Under the pieces are notes generated by a model that was given only the letters and a program-made list of their open reading frames with translations, did not search any database and was not told the DNA's origin. This document shows positions 21,336 to 34,095 of a stretch of DNA of 64,000 nucleotides, piece by piece. A program made the position numbers and the translations under genes. The first letter of the stretch is position 1. Every line of letters begins with the position of its first letter. The DNA lies in NCBI GenBank assembly GCA_029204225.1, contig CM055096.1:5161504-5225503 (forward strand), read 5' to 3'. The DNA is from Diphasiastrum complanatum. Lineage: Eukaryota > Streptophyta > Lycopodiopsida > Lycopodiales > Lycopodiaceae.

Positions 21336-21611
21336 CTCTCTCTCTCTCTCCAGAAATGTGGCTAATTGTCACTGACAACTTTTGACCCAAACCATTGACC
21401 TTCGACCCAAACCATCAGTTGTAACCCAAATTGTCTGTCGTCGGCCATTTGATTGCCCTTCTTTTGTCCGCCTTCAATCATCCATCGCCCGCTCTAAGAT
21501 TCATCTACACATCTTGACCACAAGCCACCACATAGATTGTCGGCCATCCATTGCCCGTCAATGGCAGACACTCTTTACTAATCTATATATATTTAAACTT
21601 ACGTACACTTT

Positions 21612-21664
21612 TGTATGCATGGGTGAGGGACCACATGCATCCTCCTCCCTCACCCATGCATACA
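21612..21664. repeat. 19-bp perfect inverted repeat
   Basis: TGTATGCATGGGTGAGGGA at 21612-21630 pairs exactly with 21646-21664 across a 15-base loop. It sits in a GCATG-rich stretch. Confidence 0.85.
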
Positions 21665-21839
21665 CTTTTTTTGAACTAGAAAGTGGGGAGGAGGATGCAT
21701 GTATGGGGAGAAGGATGCATGACCCTCCTCCCCATGCATGCATGTACATTGCCCTCCTCCTCTCTGTCTCTCTCTCTCTCTCCGATACCCTACTTTCTCG
21801 CTCTAATCCAATTTGAAGATTATAGCTGGATGGCATTTC

Positions 21840-22918
21840 AGATATGGTGGATCACACAATCAGCGTGTAAAGGCCAATTTTGTTAGAGTTGGATAGTTGA
21901 TCCATAATTACACACCTCTCCTAAAATCGTAAGAAAAAATCCATTCTAGGACGGATAGACTTTTATCTTGTTAGTTCTGTGTTAAAAAACACTACTGTGA
22001 TTGGCAGAGCACAATAGTGTTGGCAAGTTGCAAGCAATGCAAGGGGCAATCGATGCAAGGCCGATTCTTTGATATCAGAAACTTGAAAGGACCGTGTACG
22101 GTGGCGATATGATCTATCTTCTTGCTGTCCTTAGTGTAGGAATGATGGGATAAATTTCATGCATCTAATCCATTTCAAGACCCCGACCAATTCAAAATTC
22201 ACATGATGGATAAGGCGGCCACAAGTGACACACACACACTATATCGTTGTTTTTAAACCAAAAGCGTTTCTAGAGGGACCATTTGGGTACAGACACATAA
22301 TAACTTGGAATCTAACCAACACAATATTACATCGATGACGCCGCTAAATAAAAAAGAAGCAGCACCATCCAAGCATCTTTATAAGAGCTTTGCAATCTGT
22401 GCAGGCTAAAAGTTATCGCACAAGGTATTGCAAATTTGCAACTATTAATTTTGGTTCCACCGCTTTATGCTGACTAAAAGGCCATGGAAATGTGACAAGA
22501 GATGGCATGATATAACGACTCTTGAACATATTGCAAGACACATTCTAAGGAAAATTTCATAGCCCAATTTGTTTTCTCATGTTGTTGGGGGTCAGATTCA
22601 AATAATTTCGAGTCTATAAGTAATTTATTTGATTCGGTAAGAGCTCACATTCATCATTGTTGATTCACAAATCAATTCCCTTGCTCAAATAGACGACCAC
22701 AACCTAGAACAAGCCAATTCTGCAACTAGCATTTACTATTTCTGAATTCCAGACTCATTACACTAATCCATAACTTCTGCAAACTTTTGCTCATGCATAC
22801 CTTGATATTCTCCCTTGAAAAGAACTATTAAATTTTTTAATAAATGAAAATAATTGTATTTTGTTTATAAGATTCAAGCTTGGAATGACAAGTTGCAACT
22901 TTTCTTTGATCCATAACT
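21840..22918. other. Unassigned sequence
   Basis: About 1.1 kb with no convincing ORF, LTR end or repeat that I can place. Confidence 0.45.
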
Positions 22919-23215
22919 TCATTTCTTCCAAATTCGGCCAAATCTACTTGGCCCAATTCGACCAATTTGACTAAAGTTGACCAATTTGACCAAGTTGGCC
23001 CACGTCGACCAATTCGATCAAATTTGGCCAAGTCGACCAAAATTTGACCAAATTCAGCCAACTTCGACCAATTTGGCCAAATTCGGCCAAGTCGACCAAT
23101 TCGGCCAAATTCGACCAAGTCGACCAATTCCGCCAAATTCGACCAATTTGACCAATTTGGCCAAATCGACCAAAGTCGGCCAAGTCGACTAATTGGACCA
23201 AATTTGACCAGGGTC
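22919..23215. repeat. Degenerate GACCAATTTGGCCAA minisatellite
   Basis: Roughly 9-18-base variants of GACCAA(T/G)TTGGCCAA and its CG-containing form GTCGACCAATTCGGCC are repeated across about 300 bases. All frames are open on both strands and give low-complexity peptides. There is no gene. Confidence 0.8.
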
Positions 23216-23239
23216 GAAAAATCTCTTTTTGACAAGGAT

Positions 23240-23362
23240 GACATTGGGTCAAATTTTTACCATTGGATCAGACTTCTACTATTGGGTTGGATTTTTTCAA
23301 TTGGGTCGGATTTGTACCATCAGGTCAGATTTTCACCATTGGGTCAGATTCTTTAACAAGGT
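23240..23362. repeat. TTGGGTCGGATTT minisatellite
   Basis: About five or six copies of a 20-21-base unit (ATTGGGTCAGATTTNTACC) follow the previous block directly. Confidence 0.75.
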
Positions 23363-23363
23363 T

Positions 23364-23450
23364 TACGTCCGACAGTTTACATTTGACGATTTATGTCCGA
23401 CGAGTTACGTTCAATATTCATGTCCGACGGGCTACGTCCGATGGGTTTGA
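23364..23450. repeat. TACGTCCGACGG repeat
   Basis: Short units with GTCCGACGAGTTACG, CpG-rich compared with the surroundings, link the blocks at 23240 and 23458. Confidence 0.65.
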
Positions 23451-23457
23451 ATTTTTT

Positions 23458-24180
23458 CAAAAGCTCAAATTTTTGGAACGACTCGAAGACTCAAATTTTT
23501 CGGAAGACTCGATCTTTCAAAACGACTCGATTCTTTTGAACGAGTCGAATTTTTTGAACAATTTGAATGTTTCCGATGACTTGAATGTTTCAGAAGACTC
23601 AAATTTTTTGAAAGACTCAAATTTTTAGAATGACTCAAATTTTTGGAAAGACTCGAATTTTTTTGATGACTCGAAATTTTCCAATGTCTCAAATTTTTCC
23701 AAAAAGACTCAAATTTTTTAACGACACAAATTTTTGAGACTCGATTTTGGAAACGACTCATTTTTTGAGACTCAAATTTTTGGAAAGGCTCGAATTTTTT
23801 CAATGACTCGAATTTTTCTAACAACCCGAATTTTTCGAACGTTTCGAATTTTTCCAAAGACTCAAATTTTTTCAAAAAGACCTAAATTTTTCAAATGGAT
23901 CAAATTTTTCTAGAATATCGAATTTTTTCAATGACTTGAATTTTCAATAGCTCGAATTTTTCTCGTATTTTTCCAACGACTCAAATTTTTTCCAAAGTAT
24001 CGAATTTTCCGAAAGACTCAAATTTTTCGAATGATTTAAATTTTTTGAAAGACTCGAATTTTTTTGAAGACTCAAATTTTTTCAATGATTCGATTTTTTT
24101 TTTCCAAATGATCGAATTTTTTCAAATACTCGAATTTTTTTAAAGACTCAAATTTTTTTGATGGATCGAACTGTTGACTC
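23458..24180. repeat. Degenerate GACTCGAATTTTTTGAA minisatellite
   Basis: About 35-40 imperfect units of 17-20 bases (ACTCGAATTTTTNNAANG) run for about 720 bases. The unit is partly palindromic (TTCGAA/AATTT). Open frames across it, such as minus 23465-23875, encode KFESLEKFE-like repeats and are artefacts. Confidence 0.8.
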
Positions 24181-24184
24181 GAAT

Positions 24185-25070
24185 TTTTTCAAAGGATTGA
24201 AGGACTCTTTGTACTGTCAAGTCAAACTTTTTTGGAGGTTCAAAATCGAATCCATCCTTACCTTCTAAATAGAGTAATTGGAGACCATAGATAATCTCAC
24301 TTGAGTCCAATAAGAAGGAACCCATGAAAGCCATGAAAATTAGTATAGATGTTTTGTAATGGGCTACAAAGTGTTGCTTCTCTCTCAATAATGGATCCAA
24401 TAAAGCTATGCTACCAACTCCAAGATGAGATCTTGTAGCTTAGTGTGAGATCAATCTCACTAGCTCTACCAATTTTTCTCAAACTAGATCAAACTTTCAA
24501 CCAAAGGTGAAGTATGGACAAAGTTTGGGTCAACCTCACTCAAGAATGTGGGAAGCACTCAAATCATCCATAAATGACTCAAATACAAATGAATTGTATA
24601 TAACTATGTGGCTATGACCTCAAAAATTGTCTAGATCTCAAATAGACGAGATTGGAAAGCTTTTTCTTGAGATTTTGGATCAAACAAGCAAGATCTGAGT
24701 CAAAAAAAATGTTTCCAACCAGGTTGGGTGCCCTACCCACCTTGATATAATTATCTATAACTTTTTATTAGTACATCCAATTGATATAAAACAAATTGCA
24801 AAACTATTTTACTCTACAAGCTTTCTAGCAAGCTATCAAGTATGGACTTTGGATCTATGTTGGAGGAGAACCAAGAAGTCAAAATTTGTTGATTCTCACA
24901 TGTGTTTGAGTACTGAATTTTGTAGAGGTCCAATTGATGTGATAATGACCCCTCTTGATCCAAAAATCTCAAAGATAGCAAAGGAGATGCCAATACACTC
25001 TAGAGTTAGGTCTTGATTTCAAGGCAAATTTTCACATCACTCATGATGTATGCATGGACATCTTAGGTAG
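24185..25070 (-). mobile_element. Old TR-GAG-family leader (inverted)
   Basis: Read on the minus strand this resembles the TR-GAG leader at 6527-7272: the GTTGCTTCTCTCTC and ATAATGGATCCAAT blocks near 24370 mirror 7215-7235. It ends at a primer site and LTR at 25071. No gag follows on the left, where the minisatellite begins, so the copy is truncated. Confidence 0.6.
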
Positions 25071-25082
25071 GCTCTGATACCA
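25071..25082 (-). other. Primer binding site (minus)
   Basis: GCTCTGATACCA, the reverse complement of TGGTATCAGAGC, abuts an LTR end reading TGTTAAATTTCACACGTG. Confidence 0.85.
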
Positions 25083-25500
25083 TGTTAAATTTCACACGTG
25101 TGGGAAAGTCCAAAAGTGTATTTGATCTCCTAATATGTGGGTGATTGCACAAAGATCAAGTTGTAGATTGAATTCCAAGATCTACCTCACAAATCTAAGG
25201 CAAGAGCACAATGAAACATGCATATACCATTCACCAATTTTACATTCACACATATGGGAGACTTGTCATGAAAAGAATAAGTATTAAAAAGCCTTGCTTT
25301 TGGGTAGAGAGAAAATCCAAGTACAAATGCTCAAGTAGAGAAAGAAGGCCAAAAAGTCTCAAAATGTAGAAACACTCACTAACAAAAAAAATCCGAATAC
25401 AATGAACCTATCACAACCTGTAATAGGAACCCGAGGTAGGGAGGGCTTGATTTTCATTGGAACTCTTTTTCTCCTCCTCTCATGTGATTGGGTGAGTGAC
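25083..25500 (-). repeat. TR-GAG-related LTR, decayed
   Basis: The end TGTTAAATTTCACACGTGTG corresponds to the TR-GAG LTR 3' end, and GGGTAGAGAGAAAA near 25295 matches its CT-rich block. The far end could not be located. Confidence 0.55.
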
Positions 25501-26082
25501 TTATGAGTCCTCAAACTTGATTGGACCAAATTGCTAAAAATCTCTCTTTGGATTGGTCACTAGATCTCATGCCAACACATACGGATGAGTCACATATCCA
25601 ATCTAATCTTGACACTTGTAGCAAGCCTAAGCTAGTTCAAGCCACATCAAATGTTACTTTTGGCCTAATCATGGAATTAAAAGTGTACTTACTTGAGATG
25701 CCTCCTAAGCCAAAATTCACTACAACATTTTGGAGGATTTCTGACCATATTACTGAGGCTTTTATGAAGAATTTCTTTTTTGAAAAAACATCTATGTCTC
25801 AGTATAAACCCTGAAGTATGCCTCAGAATGAGATCCTTGATAATTGCCCCGGTAATCGAGGCTTTTTCACCTCGTTTTTGCGTTGTATGGCACGCGTATA
25901 CCGAGAGATACACCGATGCCCCTCGGTATATCCCTCCCAACAAGCTATTGGTGACCCTGTCTATTCCGAGGATTATACCGAGGAGTATCCCTTGGTATAT
26001 CTATATCAAAAGTTTACTCTATTCCGAGGGTTTAAAATCAGAAAATGTTATTTTAGGGCATAGTGAAGCCTGTAAGAATTTT
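25501..26082. other. Unassigned sequence with TACCGAGG motifs
   Basis: No gene was recognised. Between 25895 and 26030 the motif (T)CCGAG/CTCGGTATA recurs at least six times in both orientations, with a local rise in CpG. Confidence 0.45.
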
Positions 26083-26132
26083 TTTTTAGGGTAGAATGGA
26101 GCTAGTTTATTGGCTCCATTCTACCCTAAAAA
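26083..26132. repeat. 20-bp perfect hairpin
   Basis: TTTTTAGGGTAGAATGGAGC (26083-26102) pairs exactly with 26113-26132; the loop is 10 bases. It may be the end-to-end remnant of a small fold-back element. Confidence 0.85.
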
Positions 26133-26347
26133 TGGACTCCATCCGACTCCAGGAGTCTTTTGCGCCACTTCTTATGAAGTCGGTAAGCAAAATCGTTTGT
26201 TCATTTATTATTGTTCATAAAAAAATTTGCAAAATTTATTTGAGTTACATTATAAGCACATCGAGTCCTTGGGGGGTCGGGATTTGTTGGTAAGAACGAT
26301 TCAGCTTGGTCCAACCCAATTAGGTGTGATCATCATTTATCTTTCAC

Positions 26348-27777
<1,430 letters not shown>

Positions 27778-28319
27778 TCAGAATGAAAGGAACTACAAAT
27801 GAAGAAAATATTACCTTTTCAATATCTACATCGACTTGTAAATTATACCACTCAAAAAAGAGCTTTGTATTGTACAGGACGAACCATGCACAACTAAAAG
27901 CAACTCTTTGCTATACACACTACATATATTGAACAAAAATTAGTAATATTATAACATAAAATCTATTCATGCTATGACGATAGATTTAAACTAAAAAAAA
28001 TAGATGCATATCAGAGATAAATTGTATATACCTTTAGAGATTTGTAGTTCCTTTCAGAATGAAAGGAACTACAAATGAAGAAAATATTACCTTTTCAATA
28101 TCTACATCGACTTGTAAATTATACCACTCAAAAAAGAGCTTTGTATTGTACAGGACGAACCATGCACAACTAAAAGCAACTCTTTGCTATACACACTACA
28201 TATATTGAACAAAAATTAGTAATATTATAACATAAAATCTATTCATGCTATGACGATAGATTTAAACTAAAAAAAATAGATGCATATCAGAGATAAATTG
28301 TATATACCTTTAGAGATTT
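27778..28319. repeat. Exact 266-bp tandem duplication
   Basis: 27778-28043 and 28054-28319 appear identical base for base, with a 10-base spacer. The period is 276. Confidence 0.9.
28040..28076. repeat. 16-bp palindrome at the duplication junction
   Basis: ATTTGTAGTTCCTTTC and its exact inverse flank a 5-base loop, spanning the point where copy 1 ends and copy 2 begins. Confidence 0.9.
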
Positions 28320-28329
28320 TATGGTTCTC

Positions 28330-28624
28330 TCTCCAATTGAGGTTGTCGTTGTCGGTATTTCACGAACGATTTCATGAAGTAGAGAATCAAATTCTATGTG
28401 TATTAGCAACTGAGTTCAGTTTTACACTGAAAAATTTGATACTCCCTCCTTATTTATAAAAAGAATCATTTCGAGCTCCAATGCCGACTGCAATAATCAA
28501 AATGAAAATTAGAATCCATTTGAGCAGGATTAATCATTCAAATTAAAGGCAACAAAAGCAAACTATCAATCCTTACTTATTCTCATATGGAATCAAATAA
28601 ATTTTTGCCATTGGACTACATTCA
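28330..28624. other. Unassigned sequence
   Basis: Nothing recognised. Confidence 0.4.
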
Positions 28625-29313
28625 ATGAAATATACAGCCTTTTCAATTCAAGTGGAAAATCAAGATGTCGATTTCAAAGGGCTTCAACAACACAAAAGGG
28701 CAAGTGACAATTTGGAGCTAGTCAAGAGCATCAAAGGGAAGTCAAGTGGCAAAGATATGGATCTATTTTTGCAGGTTATTGAAGACTCAAGTAACTTAAA
28801 GGTCAAAGGAGCAGAAAGGAAGTGTTGTTCAAGTTTATTTTACTTGTTCTATCACATCTTTGAGCTTTCTTTTGCATCATTTTGATGTTGGAGTTGTATT
28901 AACATTCTGTGCTGGTTTTGCTAATGGAAATGAAGTTAAAGGAGGATCATTATATCACTCATTCATGGTCAAGTCATTAAGTGATGATGATATCTTATGA
29001 CAAGATGGAGATGGGGACTCATTCATGGATTTTCATGTTGGAGACATATAAAAAAAGGACAAAGATGGAGGATACATGCAAGTAAATGATTATTACTCAC
29101 AATTTGGTTCTACATGTTCTAGTTACATTTTGATATGTAAAATTGATGTAAGAAATAGTGAAGCATCCAATATGGACACTATTATCTATATCAGTTATGA
29201 AAGCTATTATAAAACCATAGAAAGGAGGTCTGTACTTAGGATGGAAATCATTCTAAAGTTGGATCAAAGTTGTGTGGTTAAAACTATGCTAAAACTAGTT
29301 GAAGAGGGAGTGT
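28625..29313 (+). pseudogene. M-type non-autonomous 3' module, copy 1
   Basis: Two frames, 28625-28885 and 29076-29315, parallel the better preserved copy at 33975-34902: shared blocks are LELVKSIKG, FYLFYxxFEL, CSSYILxCKIDVRNSEASN and MEIILKLDQ. About 450 bases present in copy 2 are missing here. The frame ends VKTMLKLVEEGV, with the stop inside the following LTR, exactly as in copia pol of A. No pol domain is recognisable. It is the 3' part of a non-autonomous copia element; its 5' part is not seen. Confidence 0.6.
29301..29310 (+). other. Polypurine tract
   Basis: GAAGAGGGAG directly before the E LTR; it also encodes the EEG of the terminal LVEEGV. Confidence 0.8.
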
Positions 29314-30276
29314 GAAAAATGTCAACTAGTTTAGTTGATTTATTTTGGCAATTTTGAGGCCAACATAAAATTTCAACTTAGAGATAGATTTATTTTTGCC
29401 AATAAAGGCCTAAATAGTGTTTATACTATTTTTGGCAAGTATATTTCTAGATGAGGTTGGAGTTAGACCCATTCCAATTGACTAATATAGATACACTGCA
29501 TTTATTCACTAAAATCTAGGTTTTTGGTGAACTAACTAGAAGTTGTTATTTTAGGGCTATCTTAGGAAAAGTGGACAAGTGACATTATGGCTACTCTAAA
29601 TAGTTGTACCTATGTGGAGAACACATATTGTTGTTCTCATTTTATAAGGGAAAGTTACCTCTTTTGATTCTATGTCCATCTATTGCATATTTCTCGTAAT
29701 ATCTTGAGTTCTATCATATAGAATGTGATTTTTCTTGTTGTACTTGATTCCAAACTTGTGAAAGACTGTATGCTACTATTTTTGTATGGAAAGGGTCATT
29801 ACCATATTGGAACTTTGAGTTTATGATCAGATCTACATGTATTTTGCAATTCTGGCATGTGTAGATTGATGATTTCTATTTTGTAAATAATGACATTTTG
29901 GCAGCTATAAATAGCAGTACCAGCATCGAGAACATATCATTGTATTCATGTTTCATATGGAGAATTCATTTCTTGAGTTTCTATGTCCATCTCATGTGTT
30001 TATCTCTTGATATCTTGGTTTTCTATCTGTAGAATGTTGATTTATTGGCTGATATAGGTTCCACACATGTGAATGACAGCCTGCTGCTACTGTTGTTGTA
30101 CAGAAAGGGATAGTACCATACTATATTTTCATGTTCATGATCAGATCTTTGTGATTTATGCAATTCTAGCATGCTAATTTTGATGAATTCTATCTTGTGA
30201 CTAGATCTAGATGTGCATACCCAATTGGCCCAAGATCTTAGATCCATTAGTTGTGTTTTGGATCTTTAATTTTCAC
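29311..30276 (+). repeat. E-type copia LTR
   Basis: Begins TGTGAAAAATGTCAACTAG, like the LTR of A, and probably ends AATTTTCACA at 30276. It includes the CCACACATGTGAATG palindrome near 30060. A diverged inverted copy lies at about 60340-60953. Confidence 0.65.
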
Positions 30277-30795
30277 ACCCAATGTGGACTTGTCCATAAT
30301 TACCAATTTTTCCATAGACAACTACTCTTATTAATGCATTTTTAGGCCACTTGTGTCCATATCAAAGTTCATGTCATACATGGACTTTGAGGATGAATTT
30401 GTCCATGTTGAGCATGGATAAGTCCATGCTCAACATGTATATCTCCATGTTACGCATGGATTTTCACATGTTGGAAATGGAAAAGCATGAACATGTTTGT
30501 GCCTAGCACAGATCTAACTATGCTTGACTAGTTGGTGAAGTTCATGCCAAGCATCAACTTGCATTGAATAAAAGTAGGATCAAAAGTGGTGAAAAAATGT
30601 TTGCTCAATTTGAATGTTATGTTAGTCATGGTAATTGACATTGAATGTTATGTGAATAATATCATCTTAATATGATTGTTATTTTTGTCATAACATCTCA
30701 CACTTAACATGAATTAATCCATACTGATTCTTTTAAGTGAACAATAACGCTATGCAAATCATAGTACCTCATACTAAAAAAAAGTAATAAATAGT
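30277..30795 (+). repeat. Repeat co-occurring with E LTR
   Basis: It continues the similarity to the inverted copy (59855-60340) beyond the apparent LTR end, so either the LTR is longer than it looks or both copies share a second repeat. TCCATG(T/C)TNAGCATGGA palindromes recur near 30410-30460. Confidence 0.55.
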
Positions 30796-31105
30796 ATTAT
30801 GGTATGTAATAGATTCACTTATCCAATGGTTTATAATGATATTTTAAAAAAATCTGACAATGAATATGAGAAAAAAAATTGTTTTATTTATTCAAGGCCC
30901 ATGTTTACGTTTAACATCTACTAGGAATGGACGAATTCTAGACCCTCTATGATGATTCAAAAAACATTTTAAAAATGATAAAAGAACAAAAACTAATATT
31001 TTGATTCTTATTTTGAATAAATAGAAGGAAGAGATTTTCCATCTAATACTATGGTAAGAAATTAAGGGGGAGAGGTATGAAAAAAAAAATGAAGATGAGA
31101 GACAT

Positions 31106-31147
<42 letters not shown>

Positions 31148-31186
31148 CACGTGGTAACAAAAAAAAAGACTTAGAAACACCTATTT
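30796..31186. other. Unassigned AT-rich sequence with (GT)n
   Basis: Nothing coding. A GT microsatellite of about 36 bases occupies 31109-31144. Confidence 0.6.
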
Positions 31187-31436
31187 ATAAAACATTGGAA
31201 CTCTGTATTATGGGTCCAAGATTGTGGGCCCACACTAGGACTGCTTGCGTGTGTGTGATGATGCAGTCAACAGGACATGCATCATGTCAGCGTCAATTGG
31301 GGTCATGCATGGGTTGCCACAACAAGTTTTATATGTACATTATTCTAAATTTTTGAAATATAGCTATGTTGTGTGGAGCTTGGAGAGTGCTTATCGAGTT
31401 CTTTTTTGTGTGACATGAATTTTAAGTTGGTATCAG
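31187..31436 (+). repeat. K-type LTR end and primer site, copy 1
   Basis: Aligns at roughly 70 per cent with 39228-39465 and ends in TTGGTATCAG (31427-31436), a partial initiator-Met primer site. It therefore looks like the 3' end of a plus-strand copia LTR. Confidence 0.55.
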
Positions 31437-31990
31437 TGTCAAAGTATAGGGCCTTGGACCTTACTTGAGTCTATTAATGACTCACAAGAGGGATTGATTG
31501 ATTGATCATCAAACAAATACAAACTAGACATATAAAATTGAGATCTAGATTGACAATTTTACATGCATCAAGCAAGAGCAATCTGAAATCATTAATTGAA
31601 AGTGATGATCACTCCACACACATGTGGTACAGTACAGAGAGTACATCCTGTAGACAACAAATGATGTTAAAAACAATTATTTTTTGCCTAAATTCAAAAG
31701 AGAACAAAGTATCTCCTCACTATGGAATGATGGATTGTATGTACAATAGCTCTTCCCCACCTCAAGTTAGGTGAAAATCAGACATGTAATAAGGAAGATG
31801 ATTGACCAACTTTGCCCTAATTTGTCAATCTTACCTAACCCTAGAGTTTTGCCAAGTTGTTGGTTATCCCCTATAATTTAGGAATTATGACCAAAAAAAC
31901 CTTATTAACCATATAAATGATATCTAACCTATCTAGGATAGCCCAAACACGTGGCAACATCAATTCACCCACCTACATAGTAATTTACAC
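31437..31990 (-). repeat. C-like LTR relic (element L, 3' LTR)
   Basis: Starts TGTCAAAGTATAGGGCC and aligns loosely with the LTR at 33284 and with C LTR DNA at 39530-39840 (AGCAAGAGCAATC block near 31571). A CACACACATGTGG palindrome variant lies near 31616. Confidence 0.5.
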
Positions 31991-31999
31991 TGTTTAATT

Positions 32000-32530
32000 A
32001 AGCTAGATGTTTAATTTACAAGTTTCCATGTTTAAATCCTTTTGCTATGCAATTATCATTCTTCAAAATGGAACAACACCATGCTTGAAGTGGACATCTA
32101 AACCACTATCCATAAGTAGACCAACACTTAGCAAATTTTTGGTGATCGATGGCACAAAAAGAACGTTGTCTAGATCCAATCTCTTTGAAGATCTTAGACA
32201 CACAGAAATGGTTCCAATACCCTCCATTCTACATTCTTCATTAGTTGACGTAACTATGGAATTTTTAGCACCTTAAAAAAAAAAGTCGAGTTAAGAAAAA
32301 ATCTTTTTGAAAGGTCATGTGGGAATTAGGCCCACTATCAATCCACCATGACTCCAATGAGTTGCTTTTGCTTGTTCATGAGAATGTAGATGCCATCAAG
32401 GATGATTCTCTCTCATCCTCCTCTTCATGTGCTAGGTTTGCTTGTTTGCTCTCCTCTACTGCAGTTTACCTCTCAAAGTATATGGATGTAATGTGGCCCA
32501 TCTTGCCACACAAGCAGCGCTAGAATCTAA
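32000..32530 (-). pseudogene. Copia protease and knuckle relic (element L)
   Basis: Minus-strand translation gives CLCGKMGHITSI near 32500 (a CCHC knuckle with the first Cys and last Cys altered), WWIDSGPNSHMTF near 32320 (protease DSG site) and PSITKNLLSVGLLMDSGLDV near 32140. The SVGxLMDxGL form matches element C rather than A or B. Gag upstream and everything downstream of protease are lost. Confidence 0.7.
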
Positions 32531-33271
32531 TTGACTCATTATTCCTTCCACTAGCTTCCATGGAAAACATATTGTGGTACACAAAGTACACAAATGTGAG
32601 TTGTGATTAGAGGTAAATCCAAGTGTTTTCAACCTTATAGTGACTTTTACAAAGTTATATCAAGGTCCACAAAGGTCTTGATCACTATTTGTCTCACTGT
32701 CCTCACCAATGTCAATAATGCTCGAAAAATTTGTCTTGCCTAACCTATAAAAGCAATTAAAAAAATCAAAAAACATGAAATATATGTTTTTGGTGAGAAA
32801 AAAGAGTGAGAAAGCATATCAGGTCTAATAACTTTTTGTTCAGACTAAAGTAATTCTCACAAACTTGTTAGTACCTTCTGCCACATCAACAGAACCTATT
32901 GTAATTCTTGCAAGAGTTAGTTCTCAGCCATTTTTCCAAAACAACAAAAAAACTACCAAAAAAATCCAAAAAACCTTAAAAACCCAAAAAAATACTACTA
33001 AGTAACCTTCATAGAGACTTCTGAAGCTCCATCTCATTGAGATAGGTACACAAAAATCTGTACGAGAGTTACCTTGCAAATTAACACCCCCTACGAGAGT
33101 TTCCAAGGTCTAGAAAAAACAAAATTGAAGGAAGAACCTCCTACCAAGTTTGGGATCAAATCTCCTCACCAAAATCAAGATTCTAGCTTGCCCTCGCAAT
33201 ACTAGTTTTTAGCATCAAAACTTGCTAAAAATGGATTTGCATTAGATCAATGGATTATGCTCTTGTACTTG
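32531..33271 (-). other. Element L leader, decayed
   Basis: Between the knuckle and the primer site no gag blocks remain; an A-rich stretch occupies 32940-33000. It is taken as leader plus deleted gag of L. Confidence 0.45.
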
Positions 33272-33283
33272 GCTCTGATACCA
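33272..33283 (-). other. Primer binding site of L
   Basis: GCTCTGATACCA, inverse of the initiator-Met primer site, adjoins TGTGAAAGTACTG. Confidence 0.85.
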
Positions 33284-33560
33284 TGTGAAAGTACTGTACT
33301 TTAGGACCATAAATGGATCCACAATAGATCCACAAGAGTGACTGCATGCTTGCTTAACAATCTATCAAAAAACTAGTCATCAAAAAGTTGATCTAGATTA
33401 GCCATTTGACAAACAACAAGCATTAGACATCAATAACTCTCACACTACTGAGAAGTAACTCTCACAGCATGGTCCATTGAGCTCAAAATGTCATTTTTTA
33501 TCTATGACCAAGTCGTGAATCATATGAGTCATTACCTAGATCATTGAGTAGAAGTTCTTG
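33284..33560 (-). repeat. Element L 5' LTR (partial)
   Basis: The end TGTGAAAGTACTGTACTTTAG shares TTTAGGACCATAAATG with the C LTR end (57110-57130). The far end is not clear. Confidence 0.6.
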
Positions 33561-33599
33561 TTTGAAAAAAGAGAGTGCTTCAATCATCCTTATGTTGAA

Positions 33600-34095
33600 G
33601 GTACTAATCATTTTTTTCATGGCTTCTAATGTCTTTGACGTTTCTACTTCTTATGATGCAATCATTAAGAGGGAGTCTTATGAAGGAAAGAGCAATTAAA
33701 GATTGGTTCTTGGGAAGATCCAAGTCATGGATCTCAGATTTCTTCATCAACTCAAATGATTATATCATTGTGAATTGATCACTCATGATGAAGATGGCAA
33801 AAGGTTGGTTGGAAAAGGCTACATGGAGCAAATTGAAAGGCAATTTCTTCAAGGAAAGGGAGATCTCATTGGTCTCATTGGTGAGCTTATTGAGGTTTTT
33901 TATGGACTCAAGAAGGCTGGATTTATCATGGTTGATACTCATCTTCACCTACTCTACTTCATGTTGGATGGGGCGTCAACAACACAAAAGGAAAGGTGGC
34001 AATTTGGAGCTAGTCAAGAGCATCAAAGGAGAGGTAATTGGCAAAGATGTTATGGATATGTTTTTGTAGCTTATTGAAGACTCAAGTAAGGTCAA
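33600..34095 (+). pseudogene. M-type module copy 2, upstream part
   Basis: Overlapping frames at 33775-34077 and 33785-34069 contain LELVKSIKGE, shared with copy 1 at 28690. A TAG near 34060 and frame changes break it from the open frame that follows. The protein is not recognised. Confidence 0.45.

Noticed and set aside
22837-23252. Overlapping open frames of 93 and 135 codons (minus) and others on the plus strand
   Set aside because: They are produced by the GACCAATTTGGCCAA minisatellite, which is open in nearly all frames; the peptides are low-complexity.
23465-23875. 136-codon minus frame with KFESLEKFE repeats
   Set aside because: Artefact of the 17-20-base GACTCGAATTTTT minisatellite.
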